Assembly: GCA_015064445.1 (NCBI GenBank)
Contig: SVSE01000003.1
Span: 1 to 64,000, forward strand
Length of the DNA: 64,000 bases
Direction of reading: 5' to 3'
Source of the DNA: Oscillospiraceae bacterium
Lineage (GTDB): Bacteria > Bacillota > Clostridia > Oscillospirales > CAG-272
The notes beneath the pieces are model-generated. The model made no database searches, was not told where the DNA came from, and was given only the letters and a program-made list of their open reading frames with translations. Below are positions 37,244-46,864 of the stretch, one piece after another. The translations under genes and the position numbers were made by a program. Position 1 is the stretch's first letter; the number at the start of each line of letters is the position of its first letter.

Positions 37244-39583
37244 TTATTTTACGATTACCTTTACGGTATGTGTCTTGCCGTCAGCGAAGGCAGGAACGAT
37301 ATTGCCATCGATTGATTTGCCGTCAACTGTAATTTCAAGAGCGTAATCCTTTGCGAGCTTTGCAGGATTTGAAACCGTGATTTCATATTCTGCGCCACGG
37401 AAGGTACGCTTCATCTTAGCACCGTCGAACGGGAGATGAGGCTCGATTACAAGTCCCTCATAGGTAGGTCTTGCGCCAACGAGGTAGTTCTCCATTGTGT
37501 TGGTGTACCAAGCAACTGAGCCTGTTATCCAGCTATATTCCATTTGGAATGCGCTGTTCTTATGCTCTGGGCCAAAGTAGCAGTTCGAGAACATATATGG
37601 TAGGCACTTATTCTTGATTTCGGTATTATCGCCAACGATATAGCCTGGGGCAATCTTCTTAAAGAGCTCGTATGCGAGGTCAGCCTTACCGTACTTAAGA
37701 AGTCCCAAAATCATCCAGATATTTGTGTGTGAATAGATTGTTCCGTTTTCACAAATGCCCGGCTCCATAGATGAAATACGACCGATTGTTGCGTCGAATT
37801 CCTTATAGGATGGTGTGAGCAAGAGATATCCAACAGGTGTGAGCATTCTCTCGTCCATAGCCTTGATAATTGTGTTTGCTCTTTCCTCGCTTGCAACGCC
37901 AGAGATAAGTGACCAGCACTGTGGCTCCATAAACATCTTTGCGTACTTATTCTCTACGCTTCCAAGAGGAGAGCCGTTGTCGGTATAGCATCTTCTATAC
38001 CATTCTCCGTCCCAAGCATTGTCGTTTATAGCCTTCATTATAGCCTCACGACGAGCGAGGTAGTTCTTTTCCTTTTCGCTGTTGCCCATAAAGCGAGCAA
38101 GCTCTGCCATTTCGTAAAGCGCCTGTGCGTAAGCGATAGAAAGCCATACGCTCTCGCCCTTACCCTCCTTACCAACACCGGTAAGAGAGTCATTCCAGTC
38201 ACCAAACTTGATAAGAAGAAGGTCGTGCTGTCCCTTGTTTGATTCAAGGAAGTCGAGGGCTCTATCCATATGACCAAGCACTGTTGCCTCTCCCTCATCT
38301 CTGAATGGGTAAACCTCATTCAAGAAGTCGATATCAGCAGTTTCACGAAGATATGCAGTAAGTGTAAATTCAAGCCAAAGTGCAGAGTCAGAATACGCCT
38401 TTGTATCAACAGGGTTCCAGCCACGAACAGCCATACCACTTGCGTACTGATTTTGAATTGCCTCCTTCAAAATCTGCTTTGTTCTCTCTGTCTTAAAGGA
38501 AACAACGCCAAATCCGTGCTGAACGATATCACGATATCCGTTATAGCCCCAACGACACCAGGTAGCGCCGAAGTGTGTTGCGTGCTTGCCCCAGTAGTTG
38601 ATAAGACGGTCAAAATGCTCATCAGATGAGGTAATGTGGTTCTTATTGTACATTGCCTTGTAGTGAGACTTCATTTCCTCGTAGAACTTATCCTGATTTT
38701 TAAGATACTTGTCCTCGAGTGCCTTGGACTCGCTCTCCTCGCTTACAACACCGAGCATAAGGGAGATGCCCTCGCACGCGCCTGCATCAAGCTCAACATT
38801 GAATTGAAGTGTGCAGATTGTTGCGTTTGCAGAGCCGATTGAGTTCTTGCAAGCGCCCTCGCGTACAACCTCTGGTGCGCCGATTGTTCCATATTCGCCA
38901 ACGAATACATTCTGACATCCATCGCTTCCAACGATTTCCTTATCAGCTGTCATAAAGGCTGTAAGATAGTTGTGTGGCTTAATGAATGGGTGCTTTGTCA
39001 TATAGAAGGTGTTCTTTTCCTTGTCAAAGCGAGTTGCACGATACATTGTATCGCCATAGCTGTCAAAGCCCCACTTGAAGCGGAACTGAATTTGGCTATA
39101 TGTAAAGATTGAGTATGATTTTTTCTTTCCTGTTTCGTTCTTGAAGGAGAGCTTCCACATTTCAACTGCGTCGCTTCCAACAGGCACGAAAATGCGCATT
39201 TTAGACACAAGGTCGTTTGTTTTGTTTGTAATTTCGGTGTAGCCAAGGCCTTGAACGCACTGATATTCCTGATATGGATGGCATACTGGCTCCCAGTTAA
39301 GAGTCCAGAATTCTCCACTTTCGTTATCACGAATGAAAATCAAGCGATTGTAAAGGTGGTCCTTTCCGAAAACATCGTAGTCGCAAATTCTACCAACACC
39401 TGTGTAGAGCTGAATGCCCTCCTTACCGTCGATTTGGTAATCGAAGCATCCGATACCTGTTTGGTGAACATTTGCATAGCAAGAGTCATTGAACAAGAAG
39501 TTGTCAAATGGTCTTGGTGTCTTTGGGGATGTGATGATAAATTCATCTCCCGCTTCGTTAAAATAACCGTATTTGTATTCCAT
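37244..39583 (-). CDS. GH94 glycoside phosphorylase (cellobiose/chitobiose phosphorylase type)
   Basis: 779 residues, cytosolic. GH94 enzymes split beta-linked disaccharides with phosphate, saving ATP. N-terminal beta-sandwich (FNEAGDEFIITSPKTPRPF), a linker helix, then the (alpha/alpha)6 barrel with WCRWGYNGYRDIVQ and KFGDWNDSL, where the first aspartate is the expected general acid, and a C-terminal beta domain (RPTYEGLVIEPHLP). Length suits cellobiose or N,N'-diacetylchitobiose phosphorylase; substrate not decidable. AAAGGA before the ATG at 39583 decides the start over an in-frame GTG at 39598. Confidence 0.88.
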   Translation of the reverse strand: MEYKYGYFNEAGDEFIITSPKTPRPFDNFLFNDSCYANVHQTGIGCFDYQIDGKEGIQLYTGVGRICDYDVFGKDHLYNRLIFIRDNESGEFWTLNWEPVCHPYQEYQCVQGLGYTEITNKTNDLVSKMRIFVPVGSDAVEMWKLSFKNETGKKKSYSIFTYSQIQFRFKWGFDSYGDTMYRATRFDKEKNTFYMTKHPFIKPHNYLTAFMTADKEIVGSDGCQNVFVGEYGTIGAPEVVREGACKNSIGSANATICTLQFNVELDAGACEGISLMLGVVSEESESKALEDKYLKNQDKFYEEMKSHYKAMYNKNHITSSDEHFDRLINYWGKHATHFGATWCRWGYNGYRDIVQHGFGVVSFKTERTKQILKEAIQNQYASGMAVRGWNPVDTKAYSDSALWLEFTLTAYLRETADIDFLNEVYPFRDEGEATVLGHMDRALDFLESNKGQHDLLLIKFGDWNDSLTGVGKEGKGESVWLSIAYAQALYEMAELARFMGNSEKEKNYLARREAIMKAINDNAWDGEWYRRCYTDNGSPLGSVENKYAKMFMEPQCWSLISGVASEERANTIIKAMDERMLTPVGYLLLTPSYKEFDATIGRISSMEPGICENGTIYSHTNIWMILGLLKYGKADLAYELFKKIAPGYIVGDNTEIKNKCLPYMFSNCYFGPEHKNSAFQMEYSWITGSVAWYTNTMENYLVGARPTYEGLVIEPHLPFDGAKMKRTFRGAEYEITVSNPAKLAKDYALEITVDGKSIDGNIVPAFADGKTHTVKVIVK

Positions 39584-39624
39584 AATGTGTCCTTTCACAT
39601 AAAATAATCAAAAACCTAATTTTT

Positions 39625-39656
39625 CATTCCGAATTCCGCATTCTGAATTCCGCATT
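39625..39656 (+). repeat. GAATTC-type short repeat in intergenic DNA
   Basis: CATTCCGAATTCCGCATTC followed by TGAATTCCGCATTT. The reverse complement is the same motif family as the longer array at 48897-48964 (GGAATTCGGAAT units). It lies in the 73-base gap between the DUF4340 and GH94 genes. Confidence 0.7.
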
Positions 39657-41339
39657 TTATTGTTTTGTTACCTTCTCGCCATTTATAAGCTGCTTTAGTG
39701 CGTTTGCGAGAATGTCAATGTGCTCGACTGTTGTGTCAAATACTATCTTTGGGGATTCCTTTGGAGTGTCCTCGTCAAAGAATTCACACATTGCGCTTGC
39801 CGAATCGAGCTTGTAATAATCATAGCCCATTTCAGTACCATCATTTAAAACAACTCGTATGCTCAAAATGAGGTTTTCAGGCTTCTTCGCCTGTGCCTTT
39901 TCCTCATCACTCATTGAATTGAAGCGGTTTGGATAAGGATATGTTACAAGCATCGCATAAAAGTTGTTAAACTGATTTTTGTCCTCAGAATAAAGCGCAT
40001 CAAGATTGTCCTCGAAGGTGTATTTTCCACTTGCCGAGGTAACCTTAAGAACATCGTTCTTCTTTGGATCAGTTGGATGAGGGGAGTATTGAAGAATAAA
40101 GGTTTCCTCAAAATTCTTGAGCGATGGTGTGTTAGTCTTAATTGTGATTTGCTTAACGCCACTCTCGCCCTCCTCGTTATCAGCGTTGATATACTTTGTA
40201 AAGCCAGAATCAACGGAGTTGGTTGCGAGCCACTTGATTGCATTCTCGCTCTCAAGAAATTCGTAGCCAGTTGCTGGAATACGAACAATGAGTGGAATTT
40301 CATCATCTGTTAAGAGATAGTAATAGTCCTTACCATCAAGCTCTCTCATCTTTTGGCTCATTGTGAAGGTGTATTCCTTTAGCTCATAAGTACGAAGCGA
40401 CACGACTTTGGTTGGAAGCTCTGTACCGAAGCCATATCTTTTGCAGGTATCATCATCAGGGTTAATTTCAACAACCTTATCGCCTGTAAACGATACAAGG
40501 AGCTTTGTAAGTGCGTCAGAAATATAATCTGCGCTTGCAGTTACTCCAACTGCGCTTACAGGAAATTGGATTTCGTAATCAACGGTGAGCGAATCCTCTC
40601 TGCTCTCGTCCTTTGTTGCATTTATACCTATAAACGGAAGTGATGAGCTTGTGTCGCCTATCATAATCCTCTCGATTTCAAAAACCACATCTGCACTAGA
40701 GTAAATTGCTGCAATAAGAGGGTTTATGAAGTCAGCCTTGGCGATAAATAATCCGTCCTCAAGCGCGCTTCCTATCTTATAGATAACATTTCTGCCCTTA
40801 ACGCCCACGAAATATGAGCCATCAGAGCTAAGTGTTTTATTTCCTATGTAAACGGTATGCTCCTTTTCGAGCTCGTTTTCATAATATTTGATTGTATAGC
40901 TTGCCTGACAGGTGTCCTCAGTTACGCCATACTGTGCCATTTGCTCGGGTGTGCAATCTCTTAATGGCTCGTTTGATTCGCATTGAGTATTAAGAGTGTA
41001 TACACGAAGTGAGCTCATCGGCATATCGGCAAGAGGCAGATTAGGATAATCGGTCAGCGCCATAACGCGCTTACCAGAGGTTTCGCTTATTTTGGTCTTA
41101 AAGGAAACCTCTCCATTTTTGTTATTGATGGTCAAGGAAATAAGGTCGTTAAGATTAATTTCCGGATACATCATAAGGGTTTTTCCGTAATACAGCGACT
41201 CGCCCTCGCCTACGAACACGGGCTCTTGGTCGTCATCATCGCCCGAGTTAATTAGTGGAGCTATAACAAAGAAGTAAATAGGAATAAGCGCCACAAGCAG
41301 GCACGAAAGCACTATTATGGTTATCTTCTTTTTCTTCAT
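39657..41339 (-). CDS. DUF4340-type membrane-anchored protein of a Gld-like ABC system
   Basis: 560 residues. One N-terminal helix (about 8-30), an acidic spacer (SGDDDDQEP), then a long extracytoplasmic part with repeated strand-rich segments (VTEDTCQASYTIKYYENE, YIGNKTLSSDGSYFVGVKG) like the DUF4340 family, which is found beside GldG-type proteins. The start at 41339 shares one base with the preceding stop (TAATG), with AAGGAG upstream. Last gene of a four-gene ABC operon. Function unknown. Confidence 0.75.
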   Translation of the reverse strand: MKKKKITIIVLSCLLVALIPIYFFVIAPLINSGDDDDQEPVFVGEGESLYYGKTLMMYPEINLNDLISLTINNKNGEVSFKTKISETSGKRVMALTDYPNLPLADMPMSSLRVYTLNTQCESNEPLRDCTPEQMAQYGVTEDTCQASYTIKYYENELEKEHTVYIGNKTLSSDGSYFVGVKGRNVIYKIGSALEDGLFIAKADFINPLIAAIYSSADVVFEIERIMIGDTSSSLPFIGINATKDESREDSLTVDYEIQFPVSAVGVTASADYISDALTKLLVSFTGDKVVEINPDDDTCKRYGFGTELPTKVVSLRTYELKEYTFTMSQKMRELDGKDYYYLLTDDEIPLIVRIPATGYEFLESENAIKWLATNSVDSGFTKYINADNEEGESGVKQITIKTNTPSLKNFEETFILQYSPHPTDPKKNDVLKVTSASGKYTFEDNLDALYSEDKNQFNNFYAMLVTYPYPNRFNSMSDEEKAQAKKPENLILSIRVVLNDGTEMGYDYYKLDSASAMCEFFDEDTPKESPKIVFDTTVEHIDILANALKQLINGEKVTKQ

Positions 41340-42928
41340 TATTTGTGTTTTCTCCTTACAATAACTACAACACCGCATACAACTGCACATATAGGAAGAA
41401 TTGTTGCCAAAAGTGCTGTGGCAGTCTGCGCCTGACGGTCGGTTATATCAAGCTCATACTGCATAAAGGTCTTGTAGTCGAGGTTTACAGGTGTCTGCAC
41501 GCTTGATGTTGATTGAACAAGTGAAAGAATCATATTCTTGTTAGGTGCAGAGGTTGAAAGCAGATAGTCGTTAGATGCGAACTCTCCGCTTGGGCATACA
41601 ACAAGATACGAGAATGCGCTATCGCCCGACTCCTGTCTAAATTTCTCTATCGCTGTGATTGACATAAGGAACGATGTTCCCTTTGTACCATTAAATACAG
41701 CATTTGAGGAGCTTTCAAGGAGTGGATATGTGAATCTCGTTTCAGCCATACCTGACTGATATCCAGTTGTTTTCATAAATTCGGGATTGATTGTGAGCGC
41801 ACCTGTGTCGTTAAAACGCGCCTTTGCGCTTGCGTATCCCTTAAGTGCGCCAAAGTATTGCTTTGTTGCAAAGGATGAATCGTGGGTTGAAACGCTTGCC
41901 AAAAGTGTGTTTGGCATATTGTCAAACTTGGTTGAATCATCGGTTACAGGAGTTGCGCTTGGCTTTACGGTTACGCCATAGTTCTGCTCAAAGCTTGCAA
42001 AAAGTCCCTTGAGCTCTGCGTTATATGGCGTAAAGGCAAATACTGCGCCCTCATTTCTTAAATATGTGTTAAGCTTATAGATTTCATCATCGTGGAAGTC
42101 GCTTTGTGGCTCGTTAATAACAATCATTCTTGCGTCCTCAGGCACATCCTGTGTCAAAAGGTTAAGTGGCTTTACTGTAAATCCACTCTCACAGAATAGC
42201 CATATAAGCTCAAATGCATCTGCGTGAAGTAGTCCACCTTTGAGTGCGCCCTCGGCTGTGAAGTGGTCAACGCTTGTCTCGCCTGTAAAGGAAAGCTCGC
42301 CATGACCTACCGTGAAGTAAACGGTTGGCACTGTGTCGTTTGACATGGCAAGAATTGCCGACATAAACACAAGCTCGCCATTATAGCCATAAAGGCTTCC
42401 GTCCTGGTCTGCCACATAGAAATAGTTTACAGGATAAGCACGGAAATCTCCCTTTACATAGTTTCCGTAGATGTCCTTTCTCAAAACGATAATTGTATTA
42501 TCGCCCGCCTTAGAGAGCGTGCCTGTTTCCTGATAGAAGGCATAGTCTCTATCGACATCGTGGTAGGAGATTGTGATATTGTCACACGCATTTGCGATTT
42601 CCTCGGCTGTTGTATGAATATAGCCGATTGCACCGTTTGTTGCGCTTGTTGAAAACTTGCCTGATACTCTATCCTCATCATATGGGAACACGATTTCGAG
42701 CTGAACCTCATCGTTTACACCATCGAGGATTTCCTTTGACTGCTCAGAGAGCGAGAACATCTGCTCATCAGTCATGTCAATGTACCAGTTATAGGTTTGG
42801 GAAAGTGTGGTTATGATAGAATTAAGCACCACCACAAGTGCGATAACGAGTGCGATAAATGCACCGTTAAGTGTTGAATATTTAATCTTACGGGAGTCGG
42901 AGAGCGACTTTAAAAAACCTTTTCTCAT
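41339..42928 (-). CDS. GldG-like ABC-associated protein
   Basis: 529 residues. An N-terminal helix (about 22-45) and a C-terminal helix (about 500-522, followed by RRKHK) flank a large domain probably outside the membrane. LSEQSKEILDGVNDEVQLEIVFP and the later VYFTVGHGELSF and ARMIVINEPQSDF fit the GldG/ABC-type uncharacterised transport family (intraflagellar-transport-like fold). AAGGAGG lies upstream. In Bacteroidota GldG works with GldA and GldF in gliding; here no other gliding gene is seen, so the role is open. Confidence 0.8.
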   Translation of the reverse strand: MRKGFLKSLSDSRKIKYSTLNGAFIALVIALVVVLNSIITTLSQTYNWYIDMTDEQMFSLSEQSKEILDGVNDEVQLEIVFPYDEDRVSGKFSTSATNGAIGYIHTTAEEIANACDNITISYHDVDRDYAFYQETGTLSKAGDNTIIVLRKDIYGNYVKGDFRAYPVNYFYVADQDGSLYGYNGELVFMSAILAMSNDTVPTVYFTVGHGELSFTGETSVDHFTAEGALKGGLLHADAFELIWLFCESGFTVKPLNLLTQDVPEDARMIVINEPQSDFHDDEIYKLNTYLRNEGAVFAFTPYNAELKGLFASFEQNYGVTVKPSATPVTDDSTKFDNMPNTLLASVSTHDSSFATKQYFGALKGYASAKARFNDTGALTINPEFMKTTGYQSGMAETRFTYPLLESSSNAVFNGTKGTSFLMSITAIEKFRQESGDSAFSYLVVCPSGEFASNDYLLSTSAPNKNMILSLVQSTSSVQTPVNLDYKTFMQYELDITDRQAQTATALLATILPICAVVCGVVVIVRRKHK

Positions 42929-42939
42929 ATCGCACCTCC

Positions 42940-43680
42940 TTAGTTATACTTGCGCGCTTCGAACACACGCACAGCCAAGAATAGGAACACGCCCGATATT
43001 GAGAGATAATAAATTATCGCGCCTATATCGAAAATACCATAGGTAAAGGCTGTATATCTGCTATAAATCGAGAGCCAGCTCAAAATTGTTCTGATTGCAT
43101 AGGACTCAATAAAGCTATTGAATATGCCGATAAGAAGAAGTCCGAGCAGGATTGCGATTGTAATTACAACTGACGCAAACTGATTTTCAGTAAGCGAGGA
43201 AACGAAAAGTCCTATTGCGATAAAGCTCATTCCAACGAGGATAAGAGCAATCATATTACCAACAATAAGAGCGATATTCGGTGCCATTGCGTTTATATGT
43301 CCGCTTGACTTAAAGTCAACTGCGTATGCAAAAAGTGGAATGTAGTTCACGCAGGTGAGTGTGAGCGCGATTAAGAACATCGAAAGTGCGCTAAGGAATT
43401 TTCCAAGCACCATTTGAGTTGTTGTAATCGGCGCCGTCAAAAGAAGCTGTTCTGTTTTTGTCCTTCTCTCCTCGCTAAAGCTTCTCATTGTAAGAATAGG
43501 AAGAATGATAAGAAGAACAAAGAGCATAAGGGAAAAGTACGCACCTGTGTCGCCCGAGGACATAAGAAGCGTGCTTGCGCCAAATACTATTCCTGAAAGA
43601 GCGAGCGCGACAGCCAAGAAAACGTAGCCCGTTGAGGTTGTGAAATAAGCACGCATTTCGCGTTTAAAAATTGCTATCAT
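42940..43680 (-). CDS. ABC-2 permease, GldF-like
   Basis: 246 residues, six predicted membrane helices, starting MIAIFKREMRAYFTTSTGYVF, a typical GldF/NosY-type opening, with SFSEERRTKTEQLLLTAPIT in the first cytosolic loop. It forms the membrane part with the ATPase encoded just upstream, whose stop it overlaps by four bases (ATGA). GGGGG-type SD (AAAGGGGG) upstream. Substrate unknown. Confidence 0.88.
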   Translation of the reverse strand: MIAIFKREMRAYFTTSTGYVFLAVALALSGIVFGASTLLMSSGDTGAYFSLMLFVLLIILPILTMRSFSEERRTKTEQLLLTAPITTTQMVLGKFLSALSMFLIALTLTCVNYIPLFAYAVDFKSSGHINAMAPNIALIVGNMIALILVGMSFIAIGLFVSSLTENQFASVVITIAILLGLLLIGIFNSFIESYAIRTILSWLSIYSRYTAFTYGIFDIGAIIYYLSISGVFLFLAVRVFEARKYN

Positions 43681-44624
43681 TTCTTATCCCCCTTTGGCGC
43701 ATTTATAAGCTTAAGGAATATGTCCTCAAGCTCCATTCCTATTGGCTCCATTCCGAGCATAGGCCAGCCCTTGTCGGCGAGCGCACGGAAAAGGCTCTTT
43801 CTTATATCAATATTCTGCGCGCTCTCGATATCGTAGGAGAATGCATCTCCTTCTCTTTCCCCGTGCACCTCACAGGAAACAATACCAACGAGCGAGCGAA
43901 CATGCTTTAATATTTCCTTTTGAGGTCCTGCAATCTTAACACGGTATCTTGTGTTTTGATTAACAGCGTTATTAAAGCTTGCAGTTTTCTCGTCTGCAAT
44001 AATCTTACCATTATTTATAACCACGATTCTATCGCAAACAGCCTGCACCTCCTGCATTATGTGCGTGGAGAGGATTACTGTGTGATTTTTACCGAGGTTA
44101 CGAATAAGGTTTCTTATATCTATTATTTGCTTTGGGTCAAGACCAACCGTTGGCTCATCAAAGATTACAATCTTTGGATTTCCGATAAGTGCGCCAGCAA
44201 TGCCCACTCTCTGCTTATATCCCTTTGAGAGATTTCGAATAAGTCGATTCTTGACATCGAGGATTTTTACAAGCGAGCAAACCTCCTCAATATGCTTCTT
44301 TTTATTGAATTTACAGTCCTTCAAATCGAACACAAAGGACAAATATTCCCAAACGGTCATATCTATGTAAAGCGGTGGTTGCTCTGGCAAAAAGCCGATG
44401 AGCTTCTTCGCCTGCATAGTATCCTCAAGAATATCGTGGCCGTCAATCAAAACGGTGCCCGAGGTGGACGAAAGATAGCCTGTAATCATATTCATAGTAG
44501 TGGATTTTCCTGCACCGTTAGGACCGAGAAAGCCAACAACCTCTCCATCTCCAACAGTAAAGGAAATATCGTCAACAGCAAAATGATTTCCAAATCTTTT
44601 AACAAGATGCTTGATTTCTACCAT
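43677..44624 (-). CDS. ABC transporter ATPase, GldA-like
   Basis: 315 residues. GPNGAGKST (Walker A, near 34-42), NLSKGYKQRVGIAGAL (signature), IVIFDEPTVGLDP (Walker B) and the STHIM histidine are all intact. A C-terminal extension of about 90 residues follows the core, as in GldA-type and drug/exopolymer ATPases. First gene of the four-gene operon; good promoter upstream. Confidence 0.93.
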   Translation of the reverse strand: MVEIKHLVKRFGNHFAVDDISFTVGDGEVVGFLGPNGAGKSTTMNMITGYLSSTSGTVLIDGHDILEDTMQAKKLIGFLPEQPPLYIDMTVWEYLSFVFDLKDCKFNKKKHIEEVCSLVKILDVKNRLIRNLSKGYKQRVGIAGALIGNPKIVIFDEPTVGLDPKQIIDIRNLIRNLGKNHTVILSTHIMQEVQAVCDRIVVINNGKIIADEKTASFNNAVNQNTRYRVKIAGPQKEILKHVRSLVGIVSCEVHGEREGDAFSYDIESAQNIDIRKSLFRALADKGWPMLGMEPIGMELEDIFLKLINAPKGDKK

Positions 44625-44658
44625 TTCTTTTTCCTTTCATTTTCTGATTTCGCTTTAT

Positions 44659-44687
44659 ATTATATCATAATAATATAGCAAAATCAA
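44659..44687 (-). promoter_or_regulatory. Promoter of the Gld-like ABC operon
   Basis: On the minus strand TTGATT (44687-44682), 17-base spacer and TATAAT (44664-44659), 35 bases before the ATPase start. Confidence 0.8.
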
Positions 44688-44947
44688 TAACAATATTTTG
44701 CATTTTTTCAATTTTCAGCTAAAATTCACACAGAGTCAAGCGTTTTTTATCGAATTATCGACACAGGGTGCGATTTTTTGATAAAAATTCGCGTAATTTT
44801 CAGTTCAAAAATCGACCTTTTTGTGCGTTTTTTGCCAAAATTCAAAATTACGCACACATCCCCCGCTTTTTTCGATTTTTGTGCAATCTTGTCGAAGGTG
44901 TGATTTTTCCTTGTCTTTGTATATTATATATAATTTTGCGCTATATA
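44688..44947. other. AT-rich intergenic region between divergent operons
   Basis: No credible gene. It holds a perfect 10-bp inverted repeat, GCGTAATTTT (44791-44800) and AAAATTACGC (44844-44853), and several copies of AAAATCGAC/TCGATTTTT-like words. It may be a regulatory region or simply degenerate DNA; nothing else is visible. Confidence 0.5.
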
Positions 44948-44976
44948 TTGACAAAAGGGGCTTTTGGTGCTATAAT
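44948..44976 (+). promoter_or_regulatory. Promoter of the surface polysaccharide operon
   Basis: Perfect TTGACA (44948-44953), 17-base spacer, perfect TATAAT (44971-44976), 62 bases before the first gene. No further good promoter or strong terminator was found over the next 17 kb, so most of the cluster may be one long transcript. Confidence 0.85.
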
Positions 44977-45038
44977 ACTAAAAACCGACACGCGCGGAAA
45001 GGCTTTGTCGCGCCCAAAAAACGAAAGGAGGTAAACGC

Positions 45039-45980
45039 ATGAAAAGAGTTCAGATTCTTCTGTCCACCTATAATGGCGAGACGCATCTAAGAGAACAGCT
45101 TGACAGCTATCTTGCTCTTAACGGATTTGAAAATGTCAAGGTACTAATTCGCGATGATGGCTCAACGGACGGAACGCTTGACATTCTTCGAGAATATGTC
45201 GAAAGGCACGGCTTCGAGCTTATCGAGGGTGAAAACATCGGTCTTAATGCAAGTATGCATCAGCTTGTCCAAAAATGCGATCTTGAATGCGATTACTTCT
45301 CGTTTAGTGATCAGGACGATGTATGGCTTCCCGACAAGCTTGAAAGGGCGAGCGATATGCTTGACAAGGAGGATTCGAGCATTCCACTTCTCTACTCGGC
45401 ATGCTCAACAATAACCGATGCCTCCCTTGAGCCAAAGGGACACACCTTGATTGCAAGGCGTCCGCTTTCCTTTTACAATTCAATGATTCAAAACGCCTGC
45501 ATAGGACACACACAGGTGTGCAACCGAGAGCTTATTAAGCTTTTGAGGCTACATTTCAGTGATGACATTTATGTTCACGACTCGTGGACATACACCGTCG
45601 CCACCGCGTTTGGCAAGGCAGTCTTTGATCCGACCTGCGTGGCGCTTTACCGTCAGCACGGAAGCAATGTTATCGGATACGAAACAGGGCGCTTCAAGAA
45701 TTTCAAGAAGCGATTAAAGCGACTAAAAACTGGTCAAAGCAGGCGATACTCATATCAGCTGAAGGCATTTTGTGACCTTTATGGCGATATGATCCCTGAC
45801 GAGTATATGAGGGAGTCAAAGAGATATTTTGACAAGCAAAGAAACTTTTTCACTCGTCTTGGTTATATTATGACTACTAAGATGTACAGGCAGACACGCC
45901 TTGAGGGGCTAATCTTCCGTGCCATGTACCTCTTTGGTAAATACAATTTTAAAAAACAAAAGGAGTCAACTCAAATATGA
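45039..45980 (+). CDS. Family 2 glycosyltransferase, rhamnosyltransferase-like
   Basis: 313 residues, GT-A fold. [17 protein letters not shown] opens the domain, with RDDGSTDGT and [13 protein letters not shown] as nucleotide-sugar/metal motifs. SDQDDVW is common in rhamnosyltransferases of surface polysaccharides. No signal peptide; basic residues near the C-terminus suggest membrane contact from the cytosol. AAAGGAGG lies upstream. It heads the cluster and is followed by the dTDP-rhamnose genes, with four bases of overlap. Confidence 0.88.
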   Translation: MKRVQILLSTYNGETHLREQLDSYLALNGFENVKVLIRDDGSTDGTLDILREYVERHGFELIEGENIGLNASMHQLVQKCDLECDYFSFSDQDDVWLPDKLERASDMLDKEDSSIPLLYSACSTITDASLEPKGHTLIARRPLSFYNSMIQNACIGHTQVCNRELIKLLRLHFSDDIYVHDSWTYTVATAFGKAVFDPTCVALYRQHGSNVIGYETGRFKNFKKRLKRLKTGQSRRYSYQLKAFCDLYGDMIPDEYMRESKRYFDKQRNFFTRLGYIMTTKMYRQTRLEGLIFRAMYLFGKYNFKKQKESTQI

Positions 45981-46864
45981 AAGGTATAGTTTTAGCAGGT
46001 GGAAGCGGTACTCGTCTTTATCCACTCACAATGATAACATCAAAGCAGCTTCTCCCTATTTACGATAAGCCAATGATTTATTATCCTCTCTCAACACTTA
46101 TGCTTGCGGGAATTAAGGATATTCTTATCATCTCCACTCCACGCGACCTTCCAAACTTCAAGAATCTTCTTGGCGATGGTAGCGATTACGGAATTTCTCT
46201 CTCTTATGCAGAGCAACCAAGCCCTGATGGACTTGCACAGGCATTCCTTATCGGCGAGGAGTTTATTGGCGACGATTCCTGTGCTATGGTGCTTGGCGAC
46301 AACATCTTCTACGGAAACGGCTTCTCCAAGATTTTGAAGGAGGCAGTTAAGAACGCAGAGGAAAATCATAGAGCGAGCGTTTTTGGCTACTATGTTGACG
46401 ACCCAGAGAGATTTGGCGTTGTTGAATTTGACGAAAATAACAAGGTTATCTCAGTTGAGGAAAAGCCAAAGGAGCCAAAGTCAAATTACGCGGTAACAGG
46501 TCTTTACTTCTACGACAACAAGTGCGTTGAGTACGCAAAGCAGGTTAAGCCATCTGCCCGTGGAGAGCTTGAAATTACAACTCTTAACAACATTTTCCTT
46601 GAAAAGGGCGCGCTTGATGTTAAGCTTCTTGGTCGTGGCTTTGCTTGGCTTGACACAGGCACAATGGACAGTCTTCTCGAGGCAGGGCAGTTCGTTCAGA
46701 TGCTTGAAAAGAGACAAAGCATTAAGATTTCTGCAATCGAGGAAATCGCTTATATCAACGGCTGGATAACAAAGGAAAAGCTTCTTGAAAGCGCTGAAAG
46801 ATACGGAAAATCAACCTATGGCGCTCACCTTAAAAAGGTTGCGGAGGGTAAGATTAAGTACTGA
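45977..46864 (+). CDS. rfbA: Glucose-1-phosphate thymidylyltransferase
   Basis: First step of dTDP-L-rhamnose synthesis (295 residues). [11 protein letters not shown] with the catalytic arginine and the lysine in [12 protein letters not shown] are intact, and LGDNIFYG and [10 protein letters not shown] are family-typical. AAAGGAG lies upstream. The stop shares one base with rfbD. Confidence 0.96.
   Translation: MKGIVLAGGSGTRLYPLTMITSKQLLPIYDKPMIYYPLSTLMLAGIKDILIISTPRDLPNFKNLLGDGSDYGISLSYAEQPSPDGLAQAFLIGEEFIGDDSCAMVLGDNIFYGNGFSKILKEAVKNAEENHRASVFGYYVDDPERFGVVEFDENNKVISVEEKPKEPKSNYAVTGLYFYDNKCVEYAKQVKPSARGELEITTLNNIFLEKGALDVKLLGRGFAWLDTGTMDSLLEAGQFVQMLEKRQSIKISAIEEIAYINGWITKEKLLESAERYGKSTYGAHLKKVAEGKIKY

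Noticed and set aside
44768..45042. Short plus-strand frames in the gap before the polysaccharide operon
   Set aside because: They run through the promoter at 44948-44976, lack ribosome sites, and have Phe/Cys-rich composition expected of AT-rich non-coding DNA.
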